A program made the translations under genes and the position numbers. Below, piece by piece: positions 25,074 through 35,473 of a stretch of 64,000 bases of DNA; the first letter of the stretch is position 1; each line of letters starts with the position of its first letter. The stretch lies in contig NZ_MDEN01000058.1 of the NCBI RefSeq assembly GCF_001705435.1, positions 1-64,000 on the forward strand. Direction: 5' to 3'. The stretch comes from Pseudomonas graminis. GTDB lineage: Bacteria; Pseudomonadota; Gammaproteobacteria; Pseudomonadales; Pseudomonadaceae. The notes under the pieces were generated by a model. The model had not been told where the DNA came from, did not search any database, and saw only the letters and a program-made list of their open reading frames with translations.

Positions 25074-26738
25074 ATGACCGAAGCAGAAGATCCGAGCCGC
25101 GACCGGCTCAGACACCACTTTGCCCAGCGCGTTATCCATCAGGCCCGTCAGATCCTTGAGGTGTGGCAGCGACTGCAGCAAAGTGAATGGTCGGCAACGG
25201 ACATGGCTGAACTCACCGAGGCCAACGAGCGGCTGCTGCGGTTTGCCGAACGCTTCGAGCAGGCCGAACACGTGCAACTCGCCACCGCGATTAACCTGGC
25301 ATTGCTCGACGTCGAGGCCAATCGCGGTCGATTGAGCAGCGCCCTGATTACTGACCTCAACCGTCTGATGCAACGCTTGTCCCACACCGGCCTCAGGCAC
25401 GGCGACCGTCTTGAGCAAACCGCTCTGCCGCCCCTGCGCAAACCGATTTACATTGTGCTGGAGGACCATGAACGCGGCGAGCGTCTGGCCAAGCAACTGG
25501 AGTTCTTCGGTCTGAGCGCGCAGTCCCTCGCAAGCGTCGACACCTTCCACATGACGATGGCCGAACGCTTGCCTGCCGCTGTCGTCATGGACGTCGACTT
25601 CGGTGGCGCAGGCCAGGGCCTGAAGCTCGCCACCCAGATGCAGGAAGGACTCGAGCAAAAACTCCCGCTGCTGTTTTTCAGCCATCACGAGACGGACACG
25701 CCCACGCGCCTCGCCGCCGTGCGCGCCGGTGGAGAGGAATTCCTGACCGGCACGCTCGAAGCGTCAAGCTTGCTGGAGAAGATCGAAATCCTGACACGAG
25801 TTGCACAGTACGAACCCTACAAGGTGCTGATCATCGACGATTCGCGCGCACAGGCGAAGCACACCGAACGCTTGCTGAACGGGGCCGGAATCGTCACCCG
25901 TACCCTGCTCGACCCCATCAAGACCATGGCTGAGCTGGCCGAATTTCAGCCTGACCTGATCATCCTCGACATGTACATGCCCGGCTGCACCGGCACCGAG
26001 CTGGCCAAAGTGATCCGCCACAATGATCGCTACGTCAGCGTCCCGATCATCTACCTCTCGGCTGAAGACGATCTGGATAAACAGCTGGACGCGATGAGCG
26101 AAGGCGGCGATGACTTTCTCACCAAACCCATCAAGCCTCGCCACCTGATCACCACCGTGCGCAATCGCGCGGCACGGGCGCGCAACCTCAAGGCGCGCAT
26201 GATCCGCGACAGCTTGACCGGCCTGTATAACCACACGCACATCCTGCAATTGCTCGAAGATTGCAGCTTCCGCTCGCGGCGAGAGAACAAGCCGCTGAGC
26301 TTCGCGATGCTGGACATCGACCATTTCAAGAAGGTCAACGACAGCCACGGCCACCCCATGGGCGACCGCGTGATCAAAAGCCTGGCGCTGTTCCTCAAGC
26401 AAAGACTGCGCAAGACCGACTACATCGGTCGCTACGGCGGTGAGGAATTCGCCGTGGTCATGCCGGACACTGATCTCGCAGCGGCCCATGGCGTGCTCGA
26501 CGAAATTCGCCAGCGCTTCGCCGAAATCCATTACCCCGCAGAGCCTGTGGACCTGTTCTGCACATTCAGCGCCGGGGTGGTAGAGATCACCGAGGACGAC
26601 GACGCGCTGATGATGGCCTCGCAAGCAGACGAAGCGCTGTACCGCGCAAAAAAGGCAGGCCGCAACCAAGTGCACGGGCTAGAAGTACATGCAGCAGTGT
26701 CGCGCCACAGCAAACACACCCAGCCGGACATCGTTTGA
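25074..26738 (+). CDS. gcbA: diguanylate cyclase with two receiver domains (GcbA)
   Basis: A 554-residue cytoplasmic protein: helical N-terminus (1-120), a pseudo-receiver (about 125-245) lacking a full acidic pocket, a canonical receiver (about 256-375, phospho-acceptor D299, TKP lysine), and a GGDEF domain with active-site GGEEF at 455-459. The inhibitory I-site RKTD stands five residues before it, so product feedback is expected. It makes c-di-GMP; GcbA promotes attachment in P. fluorescens and regulates dispersal in P. aeruginosa. The identity is supported by position before dsbD. AGGA precedes the ATG. Confidence 0.9.
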   Translation: MTEAEDPSRDRLRHHFAQRVIHQARQILEVWQRLQQSEWSATDMAELTEANERLLRFAERFEQAEHVQLATAINLALLDVEANRGRLSSALITDLNRLMQRLSHTGLRHGDRLEQTALPPLRKPIYIVLEDHERGERLAKQLEFFGLSAQSLASVDTFHMTMAERLPAAVVMDVDFGGAGQGLKLATQMQEGLEQKLPLLFFSHHETDTPTRLAAVRAGGEEFLTGTLEASSLLEKIEILTRVAQYEPYKVLIIDDSRAQAKHTERLLNGAGIVTRTLLDPIKTMAELAEFQPDLIILDMYMPGCTGTELAKVIRHNDRYVSVPIIYLSAEDDLDKQLDAMSEGGDDFLTKPIKPRHLITTVRNRAARARNLKARMIRDSLTGLYNHTHILQLLEDCSFRSRRENKPLSFAMLDIDHFKKVNDSHGHPMGDRVIKSLALFLKQRLRKTDYIGRYGGEEFAVVMPDTDLAAAHGVLDEIRQRFAEIHYPAEPVDLFCTFSAGVVEITEDDDALMMASQADEALYRAKKAGRNQVHGLEVHAAVSRHSKHTQPDIV

Positions 26739-26854
26739 CAGGTTGCGTCCTGCATCATTTTCAGACCGAAGTTCAGACCGAAGAACTCTAGCCCTCCCTG
26801 CACGCCCGCAGCCACTCCGCTATCATGCGCGGACTTCTGTGATGCGAGACCGCC

Positions 26855-28639
26855 ATGCGCCGCCTGCTTTGTCTGTTACTGCTGATCTGTGCCCTGCCCG
26901 CCGTCGGCGCGAGCTTTCTGGAGAACAGATCGAGCACCACACTGGGCGGCGCAGCTGTCGACAACAGCAAGGATTTTCTGCCGGTGCGTCAGGCGTTTCA
27001 GTTGAACCTGAGCGACACCAGCCCAGAGTCCGTCAAGCTGCAGTTCGTCGCCACTGAAGGCTATTACCTGTATCGCCATCGCTTTCAGTTCCGCACCGAG
27101 CCCGCCGACATCGGCCTCGGCGCCGCGCAACTGCCAGACGGCGAAAAGAAGCACGATGAGTACTTTGGCGACGTTGAGGTCTATCACGGCATCCTCGACG
27201 TCACCCTGCCGCGCAAAACCGGAGACATGCGGCCCTTTACCCTTGTCGTCACCTATCAGGGCTGCGCGGACAAGGGCCTTTGCTACCCGCCGGAAACCGA
27301 GCGACTGAGCATCGACGGCGCGAGCCCTGCAAAGTCCGATACCCCCCTTGCCGGGAATGTCACCCACGCCGAGTTCAGCTGGAAACAACTGGCGCTGTTT
27401 TTCCTCGCCGGCGTCGGCCTGACGTTCACGCCGTGCGTATTGCCGATGCTGCCGATCCTCTCCGGCGTGGTCCTGCGCGGACAGATCGGCGGGTTGCGCG
27501 GGTTCTCTTTGGCCTTGGCCTACGTGCTGCCGATGGCGCTCTGCTTCGCGATCCTTGGGGCAGTGATGGGCATGTTCGGCGCCAGCCTCAATCTGCAGGC
27601 GCGATTGCAATCGGCGTGGGTGCTCGTGCCGTTCGCCGGTTTTTTCGCGCTGTTCGCCGTGGCCATGTTCGGTGCGTTCGAGCTGCGCCTGCCCCGCGCG
27701 CTCAATGACCGACTGGACCGCATCGCCGGCAATACCCAGGGCGGGTCTTTGTGGGGCGCGGCGGTTCTGGGCGTGGTTTCAAGCCTGCTGGTCTCGCCCT
27801 GTGTCTCGGCACCACTGGCCGGCGCGCTGCTTTATATAAGCGCCAGCGGCGATGCCCTGGGCGGGGCCTTGAAGCTGTTGGCTCTGGGCCTGGGCATGGG
27901 CGCGCCGCTGGTGCTGGTGGCGACGGGCGGTGCGGCGTGGCTGCCTAAAAGCGGGCCGTGGCTGGTGGCGGTCAAAAATGCCATCGGCGTGCTGTTGCTG
28001 ACCCTGGCCATCGGCTTGCTGAGCCGGGTGATTCCGGGGCAACTCACGCTACTGTTAATCGGCCTGCTGTGGGCCGGCGTTGCGTTGTTCCTCGGTGCAT
28101 TGGAGTTCGGCGAAAAGACCACGCGGGGCCGCCTCGCTCAATTGCTTGGCTTGTTCTTGCTGGTTTACGCCCTTGCCTGCTGGTACGGCGCTTTCAGCGG
28201 GCAGACCGATCCGCTGCGTCCGCTGGGTCAATCCCGGCTCGATTCGGGCCCTGCCCAACCGGCCTCGGAAAGCCGCTGGCAGACCGTGACCCAGGCCAGC
28301 GATCTGAACCGGATCCTTGAAGCGTCCAAAAGCGCCGGCCAACCCGTGCTGGTCGACTGGTACGCCGACTGGTGCATCAGCTGCAAGGTTATCGAGCATG
28401 AGGTTCTGCCAGATCCAAAAGTCGTCAGCCAACTGGGGGCCTTCAAGCTGATCCGCTTCGACATGACGGACAGTAATGCCGAGCAACGCGCATTGCTCGA
28501 TCGCTACAAACTGTTTGGCCCTCCCGCGCTGCTGTTTTTCGGAAAAAACGGCAACGAGCTGGAAAACGCACGCGTCGTCGGCGAAATCGACGTCGAAGCG
28601 TTCTCAGAGCGGCTTTCTAGAGCAAATGACCAAATCTAG
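26855..28639 (+). CDS. dsbD: thiol:disulfide interchange protein DsbD
   Basis: A 594-residue inner-membrane reductant transporter that carries electrons from cytoplasmic thioredoxin to periplasmic DsbC/DsbG and cytochrome maturation. Signal peptide (1-20); N-terminal domain with CADKGLC; eight-helix core with paired cysteines in FTPCVLPMLP and VSPCVSAPLAG; C-terminal thioredoxin domain with WCISC. All six redox cysteines are present. In P. aeruginosa the equivalent is called dipZ and lies before aroQ. Confidence 0.94.
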   Translation: MRRLLCLLLLICALPAVGASFLENRSSTTLGGAAVDNSKDFLPVRQAFQLNLSDTSPESVKLQFVATEGYYLYRHRFQFRTEPADIGLGAAQLPDGEKKHDEYFGDVEVYHGILDVTLPRKTGDMRPFTLVVTYQGCADKGLCYPPETERLSIDGASPAKSDTPLAGNVTHAEFSWKQLALFFLAGVGLTFTPCVLPMLPILSGVVLRGQIGGLRGFSLALAYVLPMALCFAILGAVMGMFGASLNLQARLQSAWVLVPFAGFFALFAVAMFGAFELRLPRALNDRLDRIAGNTQGGSLWGAAVLGVVSSLLVSPCVSAPLAGALLYISASGDALGGALKLLALGLGMGAPLVLVATGGAAWLPKSGPWLVAVKNAIGVLLLTLAIGLLSRVIPGQLTLLLIGLLWAGVALFLGALEFGEKTTRGRLAQLLGLFLLVYALACWYGAFSGQTDPLRPLGQSRLDSGPAQPASESRWQTVTQASDLNRILEASKSAGQPVLVDWYADWCISCKVIEHEVLPDPKVVSQLGAFKLIRFDMTDSNAEQRALLDRYKLFGPPALLFFGKNGNELENARVVGEIDVEAFSERLSRANDQI

Positions 28640-28791
28640 CGCCATGGTCACAAACTTCGCGCGAACATCGGGCATCGTGCTGAATATTGTGGGTAACTGG
28701 ACAGTCCATCGTACTTTCCGGCATAGTCGCTGCCCATCAGCGGCTCACTCTGTACGTGAGCGTCGAAAACGCGAACAACAAGGAACACTCG

Positions 28792-29244
28792 ATGGCGACC
28801 TTTCTGGTTCTTCACGGACCTAACCTGAACCTGCTGGGGACCCGTGAACCGGGGATCTATGGCTCGATCACGTTGGCCGATATCAACCAGGATCTGGAAC
28901 AGCGTGCGCGCGAAGCCGGTCACCACCTGATGTACCTGCAGAGCAACGCTGAATACGAGTTGATCGATCGCATCCACGCTGCACGCGATGAAGGCGTGGA
29001 CTTCATTCTGATCAATCCGGCTGCTTTTACGCACACAAGCGTCGCGATACGTGACGCGCTGCTGGGAGTGAGCATCCCATTCATCGAAGTGCACCTGTCA
29101 AACGTGCACAAGCGCGAACCTTTCCGCCATCACTCCTACTTTTCAGATGTTGCTGTAGGCGTGATCTGCGGCCTTGGCGCCAGCGGTTACCGACTGGCCC
29201 TGGAGGCCGCCCTGGAACAATTGGCCAAGCGTTCGGAGGCGTGA
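28792..29244 (+). CDS. aroQ: type II 3-dehydroquinate dehydratase
   Basis: A 150-residue dodecameric-type enzyme turning 3-dehydroquinate into 3-dehydroshikimate in the shikimate pathway. The start [20 protein letters not shown] includes the active-site Tyr that follows (GIYG); [12 protein letters not shown] and [19 protein letters not shown] carry the other signature residues. The start at 28792 follows AAGGA; earlier in-frame codons give a non-conserved extension. Heads the aroQ-accB-accC run. Confidence 0.95.
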   Translation: MATFLVLHGPNLNLLGTREPGIYGSITLADINQDLEQRAREAGHHLMYLQSNAEYELIDRIHAARDEGVDFILINPAAFTHTSVAIRDALLGVSIPFIEVHLSNVHKREPFRHHSYFSDVAVGVICGLGASGYRLALEAALEQLAKRSEA

Positions 29245-29324
29245 ACGGCACAGTCCCGTACTGAGCCAGACCGCCGGAACCGGCTACCAAATCCCCCTGA
29301 CCGTCCCTTGGGAGTTGATGATTA

Positions 29325-29780
29325 ATGGATATCCGTAAAGTCAAGAAACTGATCGAACTGCTGGAAGAGTCCGGCATCGACGAACTGGAGATCCGTGAAG
29401 GCGAAGAATCCGTACGGATCAGCCGTCACAGCAAGACTCCAGCACAGCAGTACTACGCGCCTGCCCCGGTTGCCGCTCCGGCACCTGCCCCGGCTGCAGC
29501 CCCAGTGGCCGCAGCCGCCGAAGCACCCTCTGCTCCGAAGCTCAACGGCACTGTCGTCAAATCGCCAATGGTCGGCACCTTCTACCGCACTCCGGCGCCT
29601 GGCTCGCCAGCGTTCGTTGAAGTCGGCAAGACCGTCAAGAAAGGCGACACCATCTGCATCGTTGAAGCGATGAAAATGATGAACCACATCGAAGCTGAAG
29701 TCAGCGGCACGATCGAATCCATCCTGGTAGAAAACGGTCAGCCGGTTGAGTATGACCAGCCGCTGTTCACCATCGTTTGA
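29325..29780 (+). CDS. accB: acetyl-CoA carboxylase biotin carboxyl carrier protein
   Basis: A 151-residue BCCP. N-terminal dimer helix ([17 protein letters not shown]), a Pro/Ala linker (about 45-70), and a biotinyl domain with the [10 protein letters not shown] motif whose first Lys carries biotin. It shuttles carboxyl groups between AccC and the carboxyltransferase in fatty-acid synthesis. accC starts 17 bp later. Confidence 0.97.
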   Translation: MDIRKVKKLIELLEESGIDELEIREGEESVRISRHSKTPAQQYYAPAPVAAPAPAPAAAPVAAAAEAPSAPKLNGTVVKSPMVGTFYRTPAPGSPAFVEVGKTVKKGDTICIVEAMKMMNHIEAEVSGTIESILVENGQPVEYDQPLFTIV

Positions 29781-29797
29781 ACCGGGGAGAGCCTGCG

Positions 29798-31147
29798 ATG
29801 TTGGAAAAAGTCCTGATCGCCAACCGCGGCGAAATCGCCTTGCGCATCTTGCGTGCCTGTAAAGAACTGGGCATCAAGACCGTCGCGGTCCATTCCACGG
29901 CAGACCGTGAGCTGATGCACCTTGGCCTGGCAGACGAAACTGTCTGTATCGGCCCGGCGCCAGCCAACCTGTCGTACCTGAACATTCCGGCCATTATTTC
30001 GGCTGCAGAGCTGACCGGCGCCACGGCGATTCACCCGGGCTACGGTTTCCTCGCGGAAAACGCAGACTTTGCCGAACAGGTCGAGAAATCCGGCTTCGCG
30101 TTCATCGGCCCTAAAGCCGAAACCATTCGCCTGATGGGCGACAAGGTTTCCGCCAAAGACGCCATGAAGCTTGCCAACGTGCCAACCGTTCCCGGTTCAG
30201 ACGGCCCGCTGCCGGAAGACGAAGAGATCGCGCTGCGCATTGGCCGTGAAGTCGGCTACCCAGTGATCATCAAGGCCGCTGGCGGCGGTGGTGGTCGCGG
30301 CATGCGCGTGGTGCACAAGGAAGAAGACCTGATCGAAGCCGCCAAGCAGACCCGTGCTGAAGCGGCTGCCTGGTTCAGCAACCCGATGGTCTATCTCGAG
30401 AAGTACCTGACCAACCCACGTCACGTGGAAGTCCAGGTCATTTCCGACGGTCAGGGCCAGGCGATCCATCTGGGCGACCGCGACTGTTCGCTGCAGCGTC
30501 GTCACCAGAAGGTTCTGGAAGAAGCGCCTGCACCGTTCATCGACGAGCAAGCCCGCAAGGACGTGTTCGCGGCCTGTGTCAAAGCGTGCATCGACATCGG
30601 CTACCGTGGTGCTGGCACGTTCGAGTTCCTGTACGAGAACGGCCGTTTCTACTTCATCGAAATGAACACCCGTGTTCAGGTGGAGCACCCGGTTTCGGAA
30701 ATGGTCACCGGTATCGACATCGTCAAGGAGATGCTCAGCATCGCCGCCGGCAACAAACTGTCGTACACCCAGGATGACGTGGTCATTACCGGGCATTCGC
30801 TGGAGTGCCGGATCAACGCAGAGGATCCGAAGACTTTTGTCCCGAGTCCGGGCCTGGTCAAGCATTTCCACGCGCCAGGCGGTAATGGCGTGCGTGTGGA
30901 TTCGCACCTGTACAGCGGCTACAAGGTTCCGTCCAACTACGACTCGTTGATCGGCAAGCTGATCACCTGGGGCGCGACCCGCGAAGAAGCCATGGCGCGC
31001 ATGCGTAACGCCCTGGATGAAATCGTGGTTGACGGGATCAAGACCAACATCCCGCTGCACCGTGATCTGACCCGCGATGAAGGCTTCTGCGAAGGCGGCG
31101 TCAACATCCACTACCTGGAACACAAACTGGCCGCTGACAAGCATTGA
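29798..31147 (+). CDS. accC: biotin carboxylase subunit of acetyl-CoA carboxylase
   Basis: A 449-residue ATP-grasp enzyme that carboxylates biotin on Acc[21 protein letters not shown] opens the biotin-carboxylase N-domain; the glycine-rich ATP loop is [33 protein letters not shown] and [14 protein letters not shown] are family signatures. The ATG at 29798 gives the standard length. Ends at a strong terminator. Confidence 0.97.
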   Translation: MLEKVLIANRGEIALRILRACKELGIKTVAVHSTADRELMHLGLADETVCIGPAPANLSYLNIPAIISAAELTGATAIHPGYGFLAENADFAEQVEKSGFAFIGPKAETIRLMGDKVSAKDAMKLANVPTVPGSDGPLPEDEEIALRIGREVGYPVIIKAAGGGGGRGMRVVHKEEDLIEAAKQTRAEAAAWFSNPMVYLEKYLTNPRHVEVQVISDGQGQAIHLGDRDCSLQRRHQKVLEEAPAPFIDEQARKDVFAACVKACIDIGYRGAGTFEFLYENGRFYFIEMNTRVQVEHPVSEMVTGIDIVKEMLSIAAGNKLSYTQDDVVITGHSLECRINAEDPKTFVPSPGLVKHFHAPGGNGVRVDSHLYSGYKVPSNYDSLIGKLITWGATREEAMARMRNALDEIVVDGIKTNIPLHRDLTRDEGFCEGGVNIHYLEHKLAADKH

Positions 31148-31170
31148 TCTGCCAGTAAGTGCTACAGACC

Positions 31171-31205
31171 AACAAAGCCGCTCTCGAGCGGCTTTGTTGT
31201 TTTTG
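31171..31205 (+). terminator. rho-independent terminator after accC
   Basis: A perfect 12-bp stem AACAAAGCCGCT/AGCGGCTTTGTT (31171-31182, 31187-31198), loop CTCG, then a T-run. Confidence 0.92.
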
Positions 31206-31240
31206 GGATGGGCCTCTGGATTTTGGGGCGTGCCCATCCT

Positions 31241-31332
31241 ATGGGACCGGCTTTAGCCGGGAAGACGCCGGTGGGAGCGCATCAGGCTGGCGGCGTTACG
31301 CTTGACGCCTTCCCGGCTAAAGCCGGTCCTAC
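31241..31332. repeat. REPIN: two inverted REP elements
   Basis: ATGGGACCGGCTTTAGCCGG (31241-31260) and its inverted partner CTTCCCGGCTAAAGCCGG (31309-31326, continuing TCCTAC) are separated by about 45 bp. This is the normal doublet form of the Pseudomonas GTAG-type REP. It sits between the accC terminator and prmA. Confidence 0.85.
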
Positions 31333-31473
31333 CGATTAACCGCCCCGCCAGAATCACACGCACGCCACAGATCGCGACACCCACTTTGTTGTTTCCCCAC
31401 GAACCCCGTAAACTTGCCGGTCTTTCGTGGCCGTCGGCCGCCTTTCAATTTTTCAACTCGAAGGTCACCCGCC

Positions 31474-32352
31474 ATGCCTTGGCTGCAAGTCCGTCTCGCC
31501 ATTAGCCCCGAACAAGCCGAAACCTACGAAGACGCCCTGCTCGAAGTCGGCGCCGTATCGGTGACGTTCATGGACGCTGAAGACCAGCCGATCTTCGAGC
31601 CAGAGCTGAACACCACGCCGCTGTGGTCGCACACGCACCTGCTGGCGCTGTTCGAAGCCGACACCGATGCCGATCACGTCCTCGCTCACCTGAGATTGCT
31701 CACCGACGCCGAGCTGCCGGAACACACCCATGAAGTGATCGAAGATCAGGACTGGGAACGCAGCTGGATGGACAACTTCAACCCGATGCGCTTCGGCCAG
31801 CGGTTGTGGATCGTGCCGAGCTGGCATGCCGCGCCGGAGCCGGACGCCGTCAATCTGTTGCTCGACCCGGGCCTCGCATTCGGCACGGGTACTCATCCGA
31901 CCACCGCGCTGTGCCTCGAGTGGCTCGACGGCCAGGACCTCGCCGGCTGCAACGTGCTGGACTTCGGCTGCGGCTCCGGCATTCTCGCCATCGCCGCACT
32001 GCTGCTGGGCGCTGAACAAGCCGTCGGCACCGACATCGACGTCCAGGCCCTGGAAGCGTCGCGCGACAATGCCGGCCGCAACAATGTCCCGGCCGAGAAA
32101 TTCCCGCTGTATTTGCCTGAAGACCTGCCCCAGGTGCCGGCCGATGTGCTGGTGGCCAACATCCTCGCGGGCCCGCTGGTTGCTCTGGCGCCGCAGCTGG
32201 CGAGCCTGGTCAAACCCGGTGGCCGTCTGGCGCTGTCCGGTATCCTTGCCGAGCAAGGCGATGAAGTCGCTGCCGCGTACGCTGACACCTTCGAGCTGGA
32301 CCCGATCGCCAACCGCGAGGGCTGGGTACGGATCACTGGTCGTCGCCGCTGA
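31474..32352 (+). CDS. prmA: ribosomal protein L11 methyltransferase
   Basis: A 292-residue SAM enzyme that trimethylates L11. The start [20 protein letters not shown] is the standard L11-recognition domain; the catalytic domain shows [20 protein letters not shown] and [19 protein letters not shown]. The ATG at 31474 follows AAGGT. Confidence 0.95.
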   Translation: MPWLQVRLAISPEQAETYEDALLEVGAVSVTFMDAEDQPIFEPELNTTPLWSHTHLLALFEADTDADHVLAHLRLLTDAELPEHTHEVIEDQDWERSWMDNFNPMRFGQRLWIVPSWHAAPEPDAVNLLLDPGLAFGTGTHPTTALCLEWLDGQDLAGCNVLDFGCGSGILAIAALLLGAEQAVGTDIDVQALEASRDNAGRNNVPAEKFPLYLPEDLPQVPADVLVANILAGPLVALAPQLASLVKPGGRLALSGILAEQGDEVAAAYADTFELDPIANREGWVRITGRRR

Positions 32353-32407
32353 CAGCCAGTTGCCCTAAGATCCAACCATCAGGCGCTCTTTAACCCCGGA
32401 TACCCGC

Positions 32408-33787
32408 ATGACCGACAGCTTCGTCACTCAGTGCCCGCATTGCCAGACCAGTTTCCGCGTCAGTCACGCCCAGTTGAGCGTGGCCCGAGGCATGGTGCGC
32501 TGTGGCTCATGCCTGCAGGTGTTCAACGCCGCGAAGCAACTGCTGGAACAACGCGCCGATGCAACGCCGGAAACGCCGTCGCCTTCCGCGCCGAACATCG
32601 AAAGCGTGGAGAAGACGCCGGAAATCCTCGCGCCACAATCCCTCGTCGTGACCCAGCCAGCGCCGTTGCCGGTCAAGCGTGAAGAGCGTGAGGTGGACCT
32701 GGACAGCCTTGATCTGGACGATCTCGATGTCGAGCTGGCCCGTCTCGAACAGCGCGAGATTCAGCTGCCCGAGTCCTTCGGGCGTGTCAGCAAGGCGCGC
32801 GATCACGACGAAGTCGAGTCCTTCAGTGCCCGACGCGATGAGCCTGACGTCGCGCAGGAGTCGTGGGCCCACGGCATGAGTCACGACGATGTCGACCGAT
32901 TGCCCGAACTGCGCGCCGAAGTCGTCGAGGAACGCGAAGCGCATACCGACCACTCGATAGACGAAGGCCCGCTGGACGAGCCCATCAATCAGCAGGAACG
33001 CCATCGCACCGAGCCTTCATTCTCGCTGAGCCCGGACGATCTGGGCGACGAACCCGATCACCCCCACTCGCTCAAGCCTCACGCCGACCCCGACGATGAG
33101 CCGTCCTCGGAACGCTTCTCCGCTCTGGACACCCACGAGCATCAGGATCGCCTCAGCGCCCGTGACGATGATGATGGGGACGATGAGCCTCCGCACGCCG
33201 CTGCCGACAAGCGTGGCGGCCGCAACGAACCGGGCCTGCGGGACAGGGCGCTGGTCGACCTGACGGATGACCCGCTGCAGTTGTCCTGGCAGAAACCCAA
33301 ACCACGCTGGGGACGGCGTCTGCTGTGGATGCTATTGATCCTGGTTGGGCTGGGCGCACTGGCCGGCCAATACATTGCGTACCACTTCGAAGAGCTGGCG
33401 CGACAGGATCAATACCGCCCCATTTTTATGGAGCTGTGCCCGTCCCTCGGCTGCAAGGTCCCGTCCAAGGTTGATATCAAACTGCTCAAGAGCAGCAACC
33501 TTGTCGTGCGCAGCCACCCCGAGTTTCAGGGCGCGCTGGTCGTCGACGCGATCATCTATAACCGTGCGTCATTCTCCCAGCCGTTCCCGCTGCTCGAACT
33601 ACGCTTTGCCGATGCGACGGGTCAACTGATCGCCAGCCGTCGATTCAAACCGGGCGAGTACCTGAGCGGCGAGCTGGCGGGCAAGGACGAAATGCCACCC
33701 CAGACGCCGATTCACATCGCCCTGGACGTCCTCGACCCGGGCCCCAAGGCGGCCAATTACAGCCTGAGCTTCCGTTCGCCGGAGTGA
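32408..33787 (+). CDS. zinc-ribbon DUF3426 membrane protein
   Basis: A 459-residue protein with an N-terminal zinc ribbon (CPHCQTSFRV and RCGSCLQVF, residues ~9-39), a long acidic low-complexity region rich in Asp, Glu, Arg and His (about 70-280), one membrane helix (about 300-322, LLWMLLILVGLGALAGQYIA) and a C-terminal DUF3426 beta domain. It lies between prmA and dusB as in other pseudomonads. Function is not known. Confidence 0.85.
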   Translation: MTDSFVTQCPHCQTSFRVSHAQLSVARGMVRCGSCLQVFNAAKQLLEQRADATPETPSPSAPNIESVEKTPEILAPQSLVVTQPAPLPVKREEREVDLDSLDLDDLDVELARLEQREIQLPESFGRVSKARDHDEVESFSARRDEPDVAQESWAHGMSHDDVDRLPELRAEVVEEREAHTDHSIDEGPLDEPINQQERHRTEPSFSLSPDDLGDEPDHPHSLKPHADPDDEPSSERFSALDTHEHQDRLSARDDDDGDDEPPHAAADKRGGRNEPGLRDRALVDLTDDPLQLSWQKPKPRWGRRLLWMLLILVGLGALAGQYIAYHFEELARQDQYRPIFMELCPSLGCKVPSKVDIKLLKSSNLVVRSHPEFQGALVVDAIIYNRASFSQPFPLLELRFADATGQLIASRRFKPGEYLSGELAGKDEMPPQTPIHIALDVLDPGPKAANYSLSFRSPE

Positions 33788-33940
33788 AAACCCAGGCGCA
33801 GCGGGTTTGTCCGCACCGAAATGCAGCACCTTGCAAGGGACGGGATGCCCGAAATCCGACGACACTTTTATGACAATACCGGCCTAAACCTAACCGTTCG
33901 CGTTAAGAACGGAACTGTTCAGATTTTATCCAATTCAGCC

Positions 33941-33969
33941 TTTATCCAGTCATCGAGAGCGGGTATCAT
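33941..33969 (+). promoter_or_regulatory. candidate sigma-70 promoter for dusB-fis
   Basis: TTTATC (33941-33946) and TATCAT (33964-33969) are 17 bp apart, about 95 bp before the dusB ATG. A hairpin CCGTTC/GAACGG lies upstream (33894-33912). The -35 is weak; no experimental support. Confidence 0.35.
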
Positions 33970-34064
33970 GCCCACCCTTTTTCATACTCTGGGTCCCGTC
34001 TGAATTGGCGCTGAAGCACTTTTCGGACCAGACCTCGTGATTCGGCCCCACAACAGGTCACCCT

Positions 34065-35078
34065 ATGTCGGCGGTACGCATCGGCCCTTACACATTGCAA
34101 AACGGCTTGATTCTCGCCCCGATGGCGGGTGTCACTGACCAGCCATTCCGACAACTCTGTCGCCAGCTCGGCGCAGGCCTGGTGGTCTCGGAAATGGTCA
34201 CCAGCGACATGAGCCTCTGGAACAGCCGCAAGTCGCGGTTGCGCATGATTCACGAAGGCGATCCCGAGCCACGCTCGGTACAGATCGCTGGCGGGGACCC
34301 GCAGATGCTTGCGGACGCAGCACGCGCCAACGTCGAACTCGGCGCGCAGATCATCGACATCAACATGGGTTGCCCGGCAAAAAAGGTCTGCAACAAGGCC
34401 GCTGGCTCAGCGTTGTTGAAAGATGAACAGTTAGTGACCGAAATCCTGCACGCGGTGGTCGCGGCAGTCGAGGTACCGGTCACGCTGAAGATTCGCACCG
34501 GCTGGGACCGGGCGAACAAGAATGGTCTGACCGTCGCCAGAATTGCCGAACAAGCCGGCATTCAGGCGCTGGCGGTGCACGGGCGAACCCGTGCCGATCT
34601 CTACACCGGTGAAGCCGAGTACGACACCATCGCCGCCATCAAGCAGGCGGTGTCCATCCCGGTGTTTGCCAACGGCGACATCGATTCACCGGAGAAGGCC
34701 CGCTACGTCCTCGACGCAACCGGCGCCGACGGGCTGTTGATTGGCCGGGCCGCCCAGGGGCGCCCATGGATTTTTCGCGAGATAGAACACTACCTGCAGA
34801 CCGGGAAAAAACTTCCAGGCCTGCCCGTCAGTGAAGTGGAACGCATTCTGCTAGAGCATCTGGCTGCGCTTCACACCTTCTATGGCGACGTGATGGGCGT
34901 GCGAATCGCCCGCAAACACGTCGGCTGGTACCTCGCAACGTTGCCGGGCGCCAAGGAGTTTCGCGCCCTTTTCAACCGTTTGGAAGATACAGAAGCACAG
35001 TGCGCCAACGTTCGGGAGTTCTTTTCCCAGCGCGATAAATCCCTCCCAGCAGGGAACGAAGAAGAGGTGGCCGCATGA
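34065..35078 (+). CDS. dusB: tRNA-dihydrouridine synthase B
   Basis: A 337-residue FMN enzyme reducing uridine (U17 in E. coli) in t[43 protein letters not shown] (active-site Cys and the 4-stranded FMN barrel motif) and [15 protein letters not shown] are all typical. dusB-fis is a classic proteobacterial operon; the dusB stop overlaps the fis start (ATGA). Confidence 0.95.
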   Translation: MSAVRIGPYTLQNGLILAPMAGVTDQPFRQLCRQLGAGLVVSEMVTSDMSLWNSRKSRLRMIHEGDPEPRSVQIAGGDPQMLADAARANVELGAQIIDINMGCPAKKVCNKAAGSALLKDEQLVTEILHAVVAAVEVPVTLKIRTGWDRANKNGLTVARIAEQAGIQALAVHGRTRADLYTGEAEYDTIAAIKQAVSIPVFANGDIDSPEKARYVLDATGADGLLIGRAAQGRPWIFREIEHYLQTGKKLPGLPVSEVERILLEHLAALHTFYGDVMGVRIARKHVGWYLATLPGAKEFRALFNRLEDTEAQCANVREFFSQRDKSLPAGNEEEVAA

Positions 35079-35395
35079 CGATGATGACTGAGACTTTAGT
35101 GAGTGGAACAACACCCGTGAGCGACAACGTCAATTTGAAACAACACCTCAATACGCCGAGCGAAGAGGGTCAGACCCTGCGCGGAAGCGTCGAGAAGGCG
35201 TTGCACAACTACTTCGCTCATCTGGAAGGTGCGGCCGTCACTGATGTCTACAACCTGGTGCTCTCGGAAGTCGAGGCGCCGTTGCTCGAGTGCGTGATGA
35301 ACTACGTCAAGGGCAACCAGACCAAGGCCTCCGAGATGCTGGGGCTGAATCGCGGCACCCTGCGCAAGAAACTCAAGCAGTACGACCTGCTGTAA
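35075..35395 (+). CDS. fis: DNA-binding protein Fis
   Basis: A 106-residue nucleoid-associated protein that bends DNA and activates rRNA and other growth-linked promoters. The C-terminal helix-turn-helix is [20 protein letters not shown]; the N-terminal beta-arm and dimer helices precede it. Near-identical in my memory to P. aeruginosa Fis. Coupled to dusB through a 4-nt overlap. Confidence 0.96.
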   Translation: MTMMTETLVSGTTPVSDNVNLKQHLNTPSEEGQTLRGSVEKALHNYFAHLEGAAVTDVYNLVLSEVEAPLLECVMNYVKGNQTKASEMLGLNRGTLRKKLKQYDLL

Positions 35396-35410
35396 GCATC
35401 CGAAAAACAA

Positions 35411-35441
35411 GCGACCTCACCTCAATGCGGTCGTTTTTTTT
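35411..35441 (+). terminator. terminator after fis
   Basis: CGACC (35412-35416) pairs with GGTCG (35429-35433), followed by eight T. The stem is short but the T-run is strong, and purH begins 33 bp later. Confidence 0.7.
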
Positions 35442-35473
35442 GCAAAATTCTTTTGCTTTTGATGGAAGTTGAG

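Noticed and set aside
26760..26787. Short direct repeat TTCAGACCGAAG before dsbD
   Set aside because: Two 12-nt copies only, no known operator pattern; likely chance or slippage.
31302..31505. Small frame across the REPIN before prmA
   Set aside because: It translates REP DNA and runs into the prmA start in another frame.
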